Assembly (NCBI GenBank): GCA_019009955.1 | Contig: CM032230.1 | Coordinates: 11,836,001 to 11,900,000, forward strand | Length of the DNA stretch: 64,000 bases | Source of the DNA: Riptortus pedestris | Taxonomy: Eukaryota; Arthropoda; Insecta; Hemiptera; Alydidae | Direction: 5' to 3' | Part shown: one piece after another, positions 1 to 11,870 of the stretch | How the letters are laid out: every line of letters begins with the position of its first letter | Position numbering within the stretch: position 1 is the stretch's first letter | Program-made: the position numbers and the translations under genes | Notes under the pieces: generated by a model | Told to the model about the DNA's origin: nothing | Seen by the model: the letters and a program-made list of their open reading frames with translations, nothing else | Databases searched by the model: none

Positions 1-700
1 AGAACTTAATAATAATTCCCCGTGTTTTTCTTTTCCTCGACCGTGCGACGAAATTATTGTAATTTCGCTATCACAATTTTTAACGCGTTAGTACTCCTTT
101 ACTTTCTTCTACACAAGATATAATCCATGCTGATAATTATAGTTATCAATGGTTCTTTCTACCACTTTCAATCACTGTTATATTTTGTCAATCTGCATTT
201 ATGAGAATGAAACGTGCACACTAAAATAAAGAACACTTCAATATTAAATCACCTTAACATTGAACTTCATTCATGTAACATAATCCTAACTTAAAACAAG
301 ATAAGAGAAAAGGTACAGAAGGGGCTTTTAATTCTTTTTAGAATTTGTCCAACAACACAACAAACAATTGTTAAACACACAATTTAATTTTTCTTTTAGG
401 TTGATTTCCTTCAACGCTATTGAGGTTATTCTCACGACATAATTTTTGAAACATTTCTTCAAACTTATGAAAAATGAATTCTGCTCAAATGTATATACAC
501 ATGAATTTGTCTGATATTGCAATTTTCATCAAGTTCATTGTGCGATAAAATCGGATCAGAACGTGTTCGTTTGCGCCGGATTGAAAAATTTTATTAAGCT
601 TGTATATTTCCGTGAGAAATCACGGACTCCTTTTAGACACATACATTGCCGACATCTTCCGTAACATGAATTTTGCACTAAAAACAGTAAATTTTATGTT
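1..700. other. AT-rich unique DNA, no gene seen
   Basis: No recognisable repeat or coding domain was found. The only open frame is a 64-codon one at 328-522 on the minus strand with unremarkable composition. Treated as non-coding. Confidence 0.5.
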
Positions 701-1568
701 TTAGCAAATTCCCCTTAAGAGAATCTGTTATCGAGGTTGTACTCATGATGGGGTTTTCGAAACATTACTCCAAATGTTAGTTAGATCACGAAAACGAGAA
801 TGCCTATTACCCCCTCATCGGCCACAAAGTTTGATTGATCGTGACCAAACCCGGTTTACAAAGGTCTTAAGGAAAACTAAATATCATGTTCGTTAACGGC
901 TGAAATCAGTCGGAGATTTAGAGATGGAGAAAATCAAGAAATGTAAAATACCTTCGTTACTACGAGTCGGATTGAAAAATCATACATGACCAATTTTGTA
1001 AATTTAATTTTCTATAATGTTCTTCGATACACATTTCTCAATCTTGAATATCAGCCAAGATTTTTGCATTTTTTAATTTTCAGCCTTTAGTAAACCTCAC
1101 CGTACTTTAACTATAAGCGAAAATATCATGAAACATCATATTCCAAGCTTAAATACACAAGATTATTAGATCTTTACCAGATGAGTTACATTCTACGTTT
1201 TGTGATCATATCATTAATTATTTATTTATTAACGTCCACTTTTTGCAACTAAGGCTAATTGGGACGGGTTATCTACAGGTTACCACCCTTTTCTAGCCAG
1301 GGTGGGACTAAGGATTTTATTTAATTAATTCCGTCACTAAATAAATTCCTATTGCCCAGGCGGGAATTGAACTCGCCACTCTGGGTTTACCATGTGAGAT
1401 TAAAGTCCATCTGAGCATCAATTATTAATTAAGATTTTATTGAGCTCTCACTTTTAACCAGGAATTATTATTAGGAAGTGGAAAACATATGATGAGATGC
1501 ACCACGTATGCCATGCCAGGGGGGGGGGATGTGCTTGGTTTACGCAGCCCCTGCGTGGCGGACGTTCT
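701..1568 (+). mobile_element. Family A (HINE-like) element, old copy split by a SINE
   Basis: The 5' end is a decayed form of the AGCAGATTTCCC palindrome followed by the conserved GAGGTTGTACTCATGA block. The usual (TA)n core is missing. The module around GTTCGTTAACGGCTGAAATC lies near 890. The 3' end carries TTTACGCAGCCCCTGCGTGG at about 1540-1560, the terminal hairpin of the family. A SINE at 1221-1423 interrupts it, and the element sequence resumes on the far side (AAGATTTTAT). Many substitutions mark it as an old copy. Confidence 0.75.
1221..1423 (-). mobile_element. tRNA-derived SINE with target duplication
   Basis: On the minus strand it begins with a tRNA-like region (B-box-like GTTCAATTCC) and ends with GTGGACGTTAATAAATAAA. 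It is flanked by the exact direct repeat ATTAATTA at 1213-1220 and 1424-1431, the expected target-site duplication of LINE-mediated insertion. It sits inside the family A copy at 701-1568 and is therefore younger than that copy. Related copies lie near 12.9, 13.5, 30.8 and 59.0 kb. The parent tRNA was not identified. Confidence 0.8.
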
Positions 1569-2916
1569 ATTCCTTGATTCCAAAACCACTTACCGATTTG
1601 CTGGCTGGCGTCACAGCCTTTAAAGGATTTTCCCTTATTCCATCCATGGATTTCTGTTACTAGTTACAGTCTCCTAACCCGTTTCTGTATTGTCCAAATC
1701 CTTCTTCTCCCCACAATCAGTGGTAGTATTGTAGTAAGTTGTTGGTAGTTGTACAATTTTTTCATGTGTCTTTCAGCCAAGCCACTCCATTTCCAGAAGT
1801 TTTTCACTCTAATACATTCTAGCCCTCGACACAATTCTGTTAGGTGTCCAATGCCACCAAAATCTCAACCTCTAATCCCCAACACTAGGGCTTTCGGTAC
1901 TAACCCTTCATCATGAGATGCTTCTAAGTTGATGCATCACTGATGAAGGGAGTTCGATGCTGAATACTCATGTGTTTAAATAAAGGTACTTAGCGACTTG
2001 ACTTCCACTTTATAATACCTGCTTCCTGGTTCTGTAGTCCAACATCCAGCACCAATTGAATTATTCTTATCTCATTGCTAAACTCCGTGTCCTTAAAGTA
2101 GATCGCTGATGCGAGAACTTCCCCTTCCAGGAATACCATACTTCTGTAATGACAAATTAAAAAAAAAAAAAAAAATCCGAGCCTTTGAAATGCACTTACT
2201 TCACGTTTTCCAAATAATTATAAAAGAATCTGGAAGCAGTACTCATTACTCAGTAGTGAGTTTCTGAGGTCGTGGGAAATGGAATCCTACTTCCATACTG
2301 CGAATAGTTGGTAAAGGAGGTAATGTCCTTGCCGCTGGAGGGGATCTGCGAGGAAAGGTCACAGCTGGAGAAAGGAAAGGTCGGAGCTGGAACCTCTGAC
2401 CTCCCTCTGGAGAACTCTTCCAGCCACCTTATCCATTCTCCAGCCTGCCTTATACACTCCATACTCAGCCTTCTCCAGATAACCAACCCTTCAAGGTATG
2501 GACTGCAGGTTTAAAATACATGGTGGATTCCGTGTTAGAATTTTCTTTGCGGCGACTTTTGAAACATTTCCTCAAATGTCTACCATCCTACCAAGTAGAT
2601 GATGGAAAAGTCCGTAACGCAGTCCTGCATAAACTAGGCAGATTTCTCACTTGCGCGTATGACACACAATTGATCTCATCACATCATATGTTTTATACCA
2701 ACGATTAGGAAATAACATTATAAGGAAGCAGGCCGGCTTAGCGGTTTTGGTTTCTCGGAACTGTGTCTAACGAACTTACATACTGAAAAATTTGGTTCTA
2801 GGAATTACATGCAGTCTCCTTCCTGATATTTTTCTAGACGATAATTCAATTCTTTCCCGGGCTTCAGAAACTTCAGTTTGGCTTGTCTCGTGTGCATTGC
2901 TTATCGCTAAAAGACG
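1569..2916. other. Unique DNA with poly(A), no gene identified
   Basis: An A run lies at about 2159-2175. The stretch 2300-2500 is richer in CTCCAG-type words and has overlapping open frames on both strands (2250-2486 minus, 2308-2514 plus). Frames on both strands point to composition rather than coding. No domain was recognised. Confidence 0.4.
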
Positions 2917-2922
2917 CAAACC

Positions 2923-2938
2923 ATATTTTTTTTTTTTT

Positions 2939-2977
<39 letters not shown>
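2923..2977 (+). repeat. Poly(T) tract
   Basis: Almost pure T with a single A near 2940. It precedes the truncated family A copy and could be the tail of a minus-strand retroposed sequence, but no body was recognised next to it. Confidence 0.85.
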
Positions 2978-2982
<5 letters not shown>

Positions 2983-3028
2983 TCTGGAATAAGTCCGGAT
3001 TATTGACGTCCGGATTTTTGACGCTCTA

Positions 3029-3030
<2 letters not shown>

Positions 3031-3077
<47 letters not shown>

Positions 3078-3578
3078 TGTTAACGCTCTAGCGGTCGCAA
3101 TTTTTGTTTGATCGTTACCAAACTCGGACTTTAATCGTTTTATGTAAAAAGGAAGATCAAGTTCGTTAATGGCTGAAATCGTAACAGTCTGAGGGGGTTT
3201 AGAGGGGGGGATTTTCGGAAAATTCGAAATATCTCCGTTATTATGCGTCGGATCGAAAAATTGTATAGAATCAATCTTATTGCAAATTAAATTTACTATA
3301 AATATTTTTATATACATTTATTCTGTATCTTGAATATTAACCGAGATATTTGCATTTGTATTCTGCATTGGTCGGCAGGAGTGAGCTGTTTGGTACTTCC
3401 CGAAGAGAGCTCTGGCGGCCGTTTTCGTAACTATTCGTCCCTCGTGTATAAGTTTAGTGATCCCTTACTACTAGGTAAGGGATTACCTTACTACACTTGT
3501 TATTGGGCAGATTTCTCTATTGTAAAACTTCACGTGGGAATCTGCTTAGTTTACGCAGCCCCTGCGTGACGGACTTTT
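3031..3578 (+). mobile_element. Family A (HINE-like) element, 5' truncated
   Basis: It begins in the (TA)n core (3031-3074). The normal first block ending TCCGTTCAAAA is absent. It continues with TGTCTGTTAACGCTCTAGCG, the G-rich tract near 3192-3212, the conserved TATTAACCGAGATATTTGCA, and a well-preserved 3' end with hairpin and GACGGACTTTT. The minus-strand frame at 3000-3317 is open for 105 codons through the element, and similar frames occur in other copies. I do not regard it as a gene. Confidence 0.85.
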
Positions 3579-3603
3579 ATTATTCAATTGTTTTATTCCA
3601 TTA

Positions 3604-3645
3604 CTTGGGAAATCTGCTTGGTTTACGGAGTGTTGGACGTTCTTC
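3604..3645 (+). mobile_element. Family A 3' end fragment
   Basis: A second, decayed 3' terminus (GGGAAATCTGCTTGGTTTAC, then GGACGTT) lies 25 bases after the end of the preceding copy. Nothing else of the element is visible. It may be a solo end or the end of an older copy into which the preceding one inserted. Confidence 0.55.
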
Positions 3646-4300
3646 ACTATAAACAGTTAAAATGATGTTGTTTGCTTTAGACTTGAATGATGGCCAGTCG
3701 TGAGAATTCCATAAATTTCCATAGCAAAATTCAAAAATGAATATTTTAAAATGTGTGTCTCCCGTTAAATCGAACAAGTTGTTTCGAAGGATCTGTCTAT
3801 TAGTAAAACACCTATATAAAAGACATTTCAATGTTGGTGCTATGAAACTAAAATTTGAATTTCACAGAAATTTCGTTTAATCCGACTGTGTATATTGTGA
3901 ACCAGTTGATTAAACTTGTTCCAAGGCTTGAACTCAAAGTTGGCTAATTTGTAGCCGAAGTTGTTAGTCTGGAAACGCATCAAGGCTAATTTCTTTGCAA
4001 TTGATTCCTCTACTTCGAGTTTTAAATGGAAAATCGTATACTTATTTAATGGCTGCATGTATTAGAAATTCATTGAGCTAATGCGAGTTTATCGACTTCT
4101 TGAATGAATCAAATCCCTTTTAATATTGGAGTATTAATTTTGTGTGGGATTACATGTCGTAAATGGGGAAATTGCAGGGAAATAGACTTTATAATCGGTT
4201 AATTGCAAATAAAAATAATAGGTTTTTTTTTTATATTAGGAGTTGGGGAAAAACGATAGAAAGGAAATAATTGTTTGGGAGGTATAAGATTAAAAATTAA
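3646..4300. other. AT-rich unique DNA
   Basis: No repeat family or domain recognised. Two minus-strand frames of 72-76 codons (3601-3831, 3840-4058) abut each other but carry no familiar motif. Confidence 0.4.
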
Positions 4301-4640
4301 GAATCATTAGTTGGAAAAATGGCGGAGGGTCTAATAACTCCATCTGATAATTACTTCTGCCGACAATAAAACATTTTATTATCCTTTTAGCTGCCCCCAC
4401 TCCCCCTCCTACCACCCCCACCTACTCTCTCTTTCCCTCCCCTCCACCCCCACCTATCTCCAAGGCGAATGTTTTATGACTAATAATCCACAGCAGCTTT
4501 TATAACTGAGTGCCAATTCAAACCCCCAGACATTTTTCGACGCCATCTTCCGAACAATTTATAACCGTTGTAAAATCTATTAGTAGTTAATAAAATTAAA
4601 ACGCAGATGTTATGAGATTCCAAATAAGGTGCTGCCTGTC
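4301..4640. promoter_or_regulatory. Candidate regulatory block with homeodomain-type sites
   Basis: Unique DNA built around a ~70-base polypyrimidine tract (about 4391-4461). It is followed by TTTTATGAC (4472-4480, Abd-B/Cdx-like) and TAATCC (4484-4489, bicoid/Otx-like), then AATTTATAAC and GTTAATAAAATT words. The clustering and the lack of repeats suggest a host cis-regulatory element. This is inference from motifs only. Confidence 0.25.
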
Positions 4641-5870
4641 AAATGGTTCACAGGCTATAAGATTATTATTATAAATGTGATGGAATGCCTGTGCAAGTTA
4701 TTTACTCCGGGTGGATTCGTCGGTTCGATGATTGAATGGCCAATAAGCATATTACCTTGATGGAAGTCAGCTGTTGAGGTTGTCTTTAGCGGAAGAAATG
4801 GCAACAAGTGCCCTCCGTTCCTAACTCGTTAATGAGTAATCGAGTTAGAGTTACAGAACAATAATTGTAACTCTTTAAGAACAATATTTGATTCGACACA
4901 TGATAATTTTAAAGTTTAGAAATTCCCTAAGTACCCTTATCGTCAGATTTTGGTCGCAAATGTACTTGATCATTAATTCTACACTAGGATATGGAAAAAA
5001 CTAGATGGATCCTACCTTACATAATACCCGAGTCTTTCCAAACCTACGTACTTACTGAATTCCCCTTTATATTGACATTTTCAATATTATTTTCGATATT
5101 TGTATTTTTATGAATATTGCAAATACATTAAATGCAAGATTTTTAAATTGTGTGAATGTAAGTCGGTATTATATATGTTTTTTAAATTAGTAGAAAGTCT
5201 GGAAGGACGGTCCAAAATACAAAATCGTGATTGTATCAGTTTATGTGCAAGATCTCAAAAAATACCAACGCACATAAGCTACAGCTAAGTAGTTTTATGA
5301 TAAACCAAAAAAAAAACCCATGTACGTTTTCTGCATTTCTAATGAATACGAAGAAATTTAAATTATTTTCGTTTCCTTTTGTAGCCCTCTCGCCACCAAG
5401 CAATTTTGCTGGTTAACAGACTTTGCTGTTTAACAGATATTCTATTAGGAAGTAATCACACACATTCACACCCTGAGTTCCACTCCCCTTCACTTCTATT
5501 CATTCGAATTTCACAAGAAGATGCTAGAACTAAATGCTTCATACTAAATTTAAATTCTTACTAAGGAAAAAATGTACTATAAAATATGGGACGACTTCGT
5601 CTAAGTGGTTTTCTAGTTCATAGGAAATCTGTTACTGGTAACTCTGTCCTTCTCATTTGCAAGTATAGAAACGCATACTTTTATTTATTAGCACTCTATT
5701 AATATTGTAATTATTATTGCAGAATAAGAAATAAGAAATAAGACAGTGAAATATAATAGTAAAATAGAGAAAAAAAAAAGATGTAGGGGATATAATAAGA
5801 GAGTGAAAAGAGAGGGTATAATGGAAGAAGAGGAACAAAGGCCGCGCCACATTCCAGAAGCAACAATAAC
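4641..5870. other. AT-rich unique DNA
   Basis: Nothing recognisable as a gene. Short frames at 5100-5416 are lysine- and phenylalanine-rich, as expected from base composition. The A-rich stretch 5745-5850 leads into the minisatellite. Confidence 0.4.
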
Positions 5871-5876
5871 CTCTGG

Positions 5877-6530
5877 AGGCTCCAGGCTTCAACCTATCCA
5901 TCCATATTGCTTCCAGCCACCTCTCGCTATCATCACTGGCTTCTCCAGGGATTGCATCTATCCATCCATATAGATTACAGGCACCTCTCATTATCGTTTT
6001 TATCTCAGAACGTTCCAGGGATGCAACTATCCATCCCTGCTGATTCCAGACCCCTCTCATTCACGTTGTGTCTACTGGACGTTCCAGGGATGCATCTATC
6101 CATCCCTGCTGATTCCAGACCCCTCTCATTCACGTTGTGTCTACTGGACGTTCCAGGGATGCATCTATCCATCCCTGCTGATTCCAGACCCCTCTCATTC
6201 ACGTTGTGTCTACTGGACGTTCCAGGGATGCATCTATCCATCCCTGCTGATTCCAGATACCTCTCATTCACGTTTTGTCTACTGGACGTTCCAGGGATGC
6301 ATCTATCTATCCCTGCTAATTCCAGACACCTCATTCTCGCTTTGTCAACTGGACATTCCAGGGACGCATCTACCCATTCCTGTTGATTACTAACAACTCT
6401 CTCGGTATGATCTTTGGACGTCCCAGGGATGCATCTATCAATCCTTAAAGATTCCAGTCCCCTCTCATTCTCGTTTTGTCCACTGGAGGGATGAATCTAT
6501 CCATCGCTGTTGATTCCAGACACCAGAGTA
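5877..6530 (+). repeat. 69-base minisatellite, about 9.5 units
   Basis: Units begin GTTCCAGGGATGCATCTATC at 6012, 6081, 6150, 6219 and 6288, exactly 69 bases apart. The central units are nearly identical and both edges decay (about 5877-6011 and 6357-6530). As 69 is divisible by three, long repetitive frames stay open on both strands (plus 5907-6386, minus 6005-6334). These are consequences of the array, not genes. Confidence 0.95.
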
Positions 6531-7735
6531 TGATCTCTAAGCACTCAAAGGATTCCATTTTAAGTTTTTCGAGGGTTGTAGATTCTAATGGTGTATAAAA
6601 CCTTCAATTCTATCTCACTTCAACTCTCCCATTAGGATAAATAATTGTGTCTTGGGTTGAGACCAAACTATCAATATTACTTCAACTACTATATCAGAGG
6701 CGATAACCTGTGAGGGAAGATCCTAGGAAGGTAACATGCCATTAACATTACTTCAGTTCTTGTCTCAAAATAAATAAACGGTTGAAGCATACTATCCCCA
6801 GAGGAGATAAATGGTGGGGCCAATTGTCTTTTTAAATCCAACCATACTACACCAATCATCCACTCAGAAAAATAGCCAAGAAGAGAGAACGCATCAACCA
6901 TACTACCGCCATGCTCCCGTTACGAAGACTGAAGCCCGGAGTCCACTAGGCCTCAACCATCCAGAGTACACACATCTCACCATCCGGAGAATAAACCTCT
7001 GGATTAACCTTGATGTTAATATCTAGGACTCAATTGAAATAAACATTCAATAACTAGAGATAACCTTTGCACAGTCAAGTGAAAGTATCAATTCATCCGC
7101 ACTATAGATAACCTCCCACACAATAGATAACCTCTGGAGGTTCCATACTTTAAACCTGGCCAACTATCAACGTTATTATGCCACGTGACAATGGAAAATG
7201 TATTGAAATAAATCACTTCACACAGGCCATGGGGATAAATAACACTTGCTTTACTGGGGGAACCACTTTGGTTTCTGACCTAGCCATATATTTTGCATCA
7301 ACTAATCCCTCTTTCAAGAATCTTCAGTGGTTCTGACTGTCCATTTTGTGCCCCTGGCCCATTTTGTGGATTAGATACTAAATATTCCAAGATCATATCC
7401 AGTCAAACTTCTTTTCTCAGGACGGAAAGTTAAAAACGAACATTTTACAACTATATGAAATAAATATACCAATCTTCTTAGATGGCAAGTTTACATATAT
7501 GAAATAAATGAGCTTGAAAAAATTATTAATTGTACATCTGGAACTAGTAAATAGTCAATTGCTATTCTATGTTTGTCCCTTAGCAAAAACACAATGTAAA
7601 CAATACTTTAAACTGGGCATAGCGTAAGATTAGTAAAATGAAATAATTTTTGGCATTAACGCGTATGACTAAGTAGTTGAAAACTGGAAACATAAACATA
7701 GAAATAACTTCGTCAATATTAGAGCTAGGGAAATA
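6531..7735. other. Unique DNA with degenerate repeats
   Basis: Words such as GATAACCTCTGG and AGGATAAAT recur irregularly at 6640-7260, which suggests a decayed minisatellite related in style to the 69-base array. No coding domain was seen. Confidence 0.35.
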
Positions 7736-8138
7736 AAAATCCGTCACGCAAGGGGTGCGTAGCCTAAGCAGGTATGACAGACTACTGACCATTTCAAACC
7801 ATCTAATTTCTATTTCTGAATAAAAATTCGATGAGTACAAGTGGGGGTTTACTGAAGGCGGGAAATTAAATAAAAATCTAGTTTAATATTTAAGGTACAC
7901 AATTATGTGTATTGAAAATTATGTTCGCAAGGCGGTGGATTATACACGATTTCTCGACCTCTTTCATAGTTAAGGAGATATTAGGAATTTTCGTTTTTTC
8001 CCCGCCTCTTACTCTTAAGCCCTCACTCTCCCGGTCCGATTTCAGCCGTTCAAGATCTATGTGAGATCGATGAAAATATGAGAAAGTTATTCGAAATCGC
8101 TTCATGAGTACAATCTCAACAGCTGATTTCTTGACAGC
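7736..8138 (-). mobile_element. Family A element, degraded
   Basis: On the minus strand the 3' hairpin region is recognisable at 7741-7775 (GCAAGGGGTGCGT in plus orientation). The C-rich tract, GGTCCGATTTCAGCCGTT at about 8033, and the head block TGAGTACAATCTCAACAGCT at about 8104 also remain. The (TA)n core is absent. Confidence 0.7.
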
Positions 8139-8600
8139 AGAACAAAAATGTTAGAAAAATACTTTAACAAGATCGGTTATTAGCTAAGACTCCACTCTCC
8201 TGGTTCGATTTCAAATATTAACAATTTTGATCTTTAGTGTTTCATGGCAGGACACATTGGCTTTAATGGGAATCCGATTATAAAGAAGGAAAAACCTTTA
8301 ATTGTACATTCGGCTTTGGAAAAGAAAAACATAAATCAAAGCGATAACTTTAGAGAGTGGATTCTTCCATTAAAACCACCTGCTTACATATTCTTATTGT
8401 ATCGACCGATTCTCTTCTTTTTGTATATACATATAAAGCTTCTTTTCTGTGTTTTTTATTTCTCCATTTCAAAATGATGACATTAGCAGATAATAATCAC
8501 TAAAATATGCTAAACAACTCAGAAAATCAAGCGAGAACAGCCTTATACCCGACTATATATATATATCTATAGTGAAGGGGGATTTCACGAAGAGAGGAAA
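8139..8600. other. AT-rich unique DNA
   Basis: A 77-codon frame at 8244-8477 starts plausibly but ends in a hydrophobic, low-complexity run. No known domain. A short (TA)n lies at 8555-8567. Confidence 0.35.
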
Positions 8601-8860
8601 TAAAATTAAAATGTAAAATGCCGGTATCGGACCTGGGATTGGAGGGATGGGAAGCTGCGACTGGTTTATAATCCACCAATGGTGGACCGAGGATTTATGA
8701 AGCTGGACACAGCTCTGGACATCTTAATAAACCTCGCGGCACCTTTTCATCTACAAACTAAACATCTTGTCAGCTTTATGTCGTCGAGGGAATGCTCAGA
8801 TATGCAAATCGGGGCGCGCAATTAGCCCCTGATGAATGCAGACGTCGAAACAGTAAACCT
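8601..8860. promoter_or_regulatory. Candidate regulatory block with octamer motif
   Basis: Unique, GC-balanced DNA in AT-rich surroundings. It contains the POU octamer ATGCAAAT at 8802-8809 and is free of the local repeat families. Proposed as a possible conserved non-coding element on composition and motif grounds only. Confidence 0.2.
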
Positions 8861-9179
8861 GAACCTCCGGAGAATTCAGCAAGTCTGTATTTCATCAGAT
8901 TATTGCCTTCATATTTTGATAAGATATTGGCATTTTATTTATATTCTTTCCCATTTTGATTTTGATGGGCTTTTTCTTGGTGGGGTTTACGACGCCGAGC
9001 CGCTGCTTAAATCGCCAGACAGATCCAACGAGCAGGTTCTGTCTAACCCTCCGACCCAATGGACAGAATTTCATTGGAATGGCGTAATTGTTTACTGGAA
9101 AGTATTTTTAATGAAAATATAGCGTCTTGCGAAACTCGTAAAAAAATAATGTTAGCTTGAAAACTCTTTCTCAGGAACT

Positions 9180-10062
9180 AGCTCCTCGTTTGACCAAACT
9201 CGATATATAGCTGTTCCATGTAAAAATAAAGCTCTAGTTCGTTAACGGCTGAAATCGGACGAGTAGAAAAAAGGGTTTAGAGGTGGAAATTTCGAAAATT
9301 CCAAATATATCCGTTATTATAAGTCGGATCGAAACATTTTACAAAACCTGTCTTATTGGAATTAAAATGTACCATACACGTTTCATACGTTTACTCTCTA
9401 TCTTGAATATTAACCGAGATATTTGCATTTTTTATTTTTCACCCTTCAGCAAACCCCCAACATCAAACTTCTACTCATGCCACTTAAACAATACTCTGCT
9501 ATATAAAAAAAAAGTCCGTCACGCAGGGGCTGCGTAAACTAAGCAGATTTCCCACGTGAAGTTTTACAATAGAGAAATCTGCCTAATAACAACTGTAGTA
9601 GTAAGAAACCTCTAAACCTAAAACATTATTTAGGGCGTAATAACCCAGTAGTTTCTAGCCTCAAAAAACAGTTAACCTTACCTCTAAACCTATTCACGAG
9701 GGACGAATAGTTATGGAAATGGCCACCAGAGCTCTCGGCGGAAAGTCCGAACAGCCTACTGGCGACCACACGCAGAATACAAATGCAAATATCTCGGTTA
9801 ATATTCAAGATACAGAATAAATGTATAGAACATTATTTATAGTAAATTTAATTTGCAATAAGATTGGTTCTATACAATTTTACGATCCGATGCATAATAA
9901 CGGAGATATTTCGAATTTCCGAAAATCCTCCCCTCTAAACCCCCCCTCCCACTGGTCCGATTTCAGCCGTTAACGAACTTGATCTTCCTTTTTACATGAA
10001 ACGATTAAATACCGAGTTTGGTGACGATTAAACAAAAATTGCGACCGCTAGAGTGTTAACAG

Positions 10063-10128
<66 letters not shown>

Positions 10129-10585
10129 TTGAACGGACCTCATTTTCGCCATCTCCTGGGTAGGATCGATGACATTTGAAGAAATTTTTCGAAAATCGCG
10201 TCATGAGTACGACCTCAATAGCTGATTTCCCTAAAGGGAAATCTGCTAAAACACCTTATCCTTAGCTTAAATACCAAATATTGTTTTCAAAAGACCTTCA
10301 CTATACATGCAAATTCGTTGTATAATGTCATCAATTAATATTTTACGTCTTTGCCTCGAAAATATTTATTGTGTCTACAGCACAATTGATATTTAACTGT
10401 TTTCTGTCAACAGTAAATATAATATTTTCGTAGTGGCGGAAATAGGACCTGGAATAGTGGGGGTTTAGGGGAGGGATTGGGAAATTCAAAGTATCTCCGT
10501 TATAATGAGTCGGATTGTAAAATGTTACAGAACCGAACTGGTTGAACTATTGATAATCTAAAATTGTCGTTCTATACATTTTTTT
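9180..10585 (+). mobile_element. Family A element, long form, split by a nested copy
   Basis: The left part (9180-9508) runs from the TTGACCAAACTCGATAT block to the CAGCAAACCCCCAACATC region. It is interrupted by a minus-strand copy at 9509-10250 and resumes with CTTAAATACCAAATATTGTT and the second internal module through TTCTATACATTTTT at 10585. The flanks rejoin in the same order as uninterrupted long copies near 47 and 59 kb. Both its own termini are missing. Confidence 0.75.
9509..10250 (-). mobile_element. Family A element, complete, nested in an older copy
   Basis: Both termini are intact. AAGTCCGTCACGCAGGGGCT starts at 9512, and GGGAAATCTGCT near 10246 closes the head palindrome. The (CA)/(TA) core is at 10064-10125. 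It lies in an A-rich site of the older plus-strand copy with no visible target duplication, as expected for rolling-circle insertion between identical bases. It is one of the best copies for defining the family. Confidence 0.9.
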
Positions 10586-11479
10586 TCTTGTGGGGGACAT
10601 GCCAAGCCCAGTGCTTGTTCTTGTAGAAAAAGTAGAGTATGTTCTAAGATCAGTAGCGTGTTCAGCACGTGTGAAGGACGTTTTTCTTAATCATCCTGTC
10701 CCATGTAGCTTCCATGATGCATTTTTAATTCCTATACAGAGTATGATGTGCGTACTTCCAATGAAACCCAATTCGAACATGGGTTTGGCGGCACCGACAA
10801 AAAGACCCATTAATGTTTGACACATGCTCCGCTAGGTGGCGGTGTGGCCACCCGCTGGAAAATTGAGTGGAGACACCCTTGGGCTAGTCCCTCCTGGCGC
10901 CCTTCCATAATAGACCTCATTTACAGCCCTCCAAGGGTCTGGTCCTTACCACTCTCGGCTAACAACAACCAAACCTCAGGGGCAAAACTAGCAGTACTAT
11001 AAATATTACAGTATCTACAATAATACTGTCTAAACTACACTATATGATAGAGGACTTAGTAACTGTCAAATCGTCTAGTACACGTGGCATGCCTTTTAAA
11101 TGCGAACGCACCATTTTCAGCTTGTCGAAAGGAATTCTACCGACGGGTTTGACAATAGGACCTCAAAAGGTTTATAGAACTCAAAGAAACAATTCAAGAG
11201 CACTTTTAAGGACGAAGGTAATCAAATAAAAACACTACTAAATTCTGTATGCTCATTTTTTTATCTTTACTTGTTCAACATGTTTAAAGCCTCCTTGACA
11301 CGTCTTCAGCAATAAAACTCAAAAATTTTGCTAAACATCTTTCTACATTTGTTTTATTGGACTTTTTGGTTTGGGGGCAATGTCTTATAGTATCAGTGTA
11401 CTTGGAGTAAAACATATTAGAATAGAATTTCCTAAATATTCTTGATAAAATATAAAATTAAAAGTGATTCAGATAAAAA
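10586..11479. other. Unique DNA, unidentified short frames
   Basis: More GC-balanced than its surroundings from 10590 to 11010. Three consecutive plus-strand frames of 61-76 codons (10590-10820, 10817-11002, 11044-11229) lie in differing phases. No domain was recognised. It could be a decayed mobile-element protein or non-coding DNA. Confidence 0.3.
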
Positions 11480-11870
11480 AAATTGCAAATTAGATTTTCT
11501 ATAAAAATGGATTAATACACTTTTATTCTATTTCCGATATTAACTGAGACATTTACATTTTTTTAATTTTCAGCCTTCATTAAACCCCCTACTTTTAGTA
11601 ACTTCTGGCTAACAATATGCCAATATATCATAAAACCTCTTATTTCAAGATTAAAAATCAAATATTTTTTTTCAATGAACCTTTAATATGTGAGATATTT
11701 GGAAATACGTTATGTAATGAAGATATCAATTCATATTTTACGTTCTTAACTTTTGATAATTCTTACTTCTGCTCACCGGATTTTTACAATATTTAGAAAT
11801 CGAAATTTCTAGTGCACCATTCAGCATTTGTATAACCTGTTTAGCTTTCGCAGTCCCTGTGTGACGATGT
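11480..11870 (+). mobile_element. Family A element, degraded 3' half
   Basis: TTGCAAATTAGATTTTCTAT and the GATATTAACTGAGACATTTA block precede the TTCAGCCTTCATTAAACCCC region. The 3' hairpin is decayed (TTTCGCAGTCCCTGTGTGAC at about 11845). The head and core are absent. Confidence 0.65.

Noticed and set aside
3000..3317. Recurrent minus-strand frame through family A (words like ELDLPFYIKRL), also open in part at 16127-16336
   Set aside because: The similarity follows the DNA similarity of the copies. Most copies have the frame broken, and it lies across non-coding blocks with no known domain.
5907..6386. 159-codon plus-strand frame and 109-codon minus-strand frame with repeated peptide units
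   Set aside because: Both come from the 69-base minisatellite, whose period is a multiple of three. Both strands are open and there is no domain.
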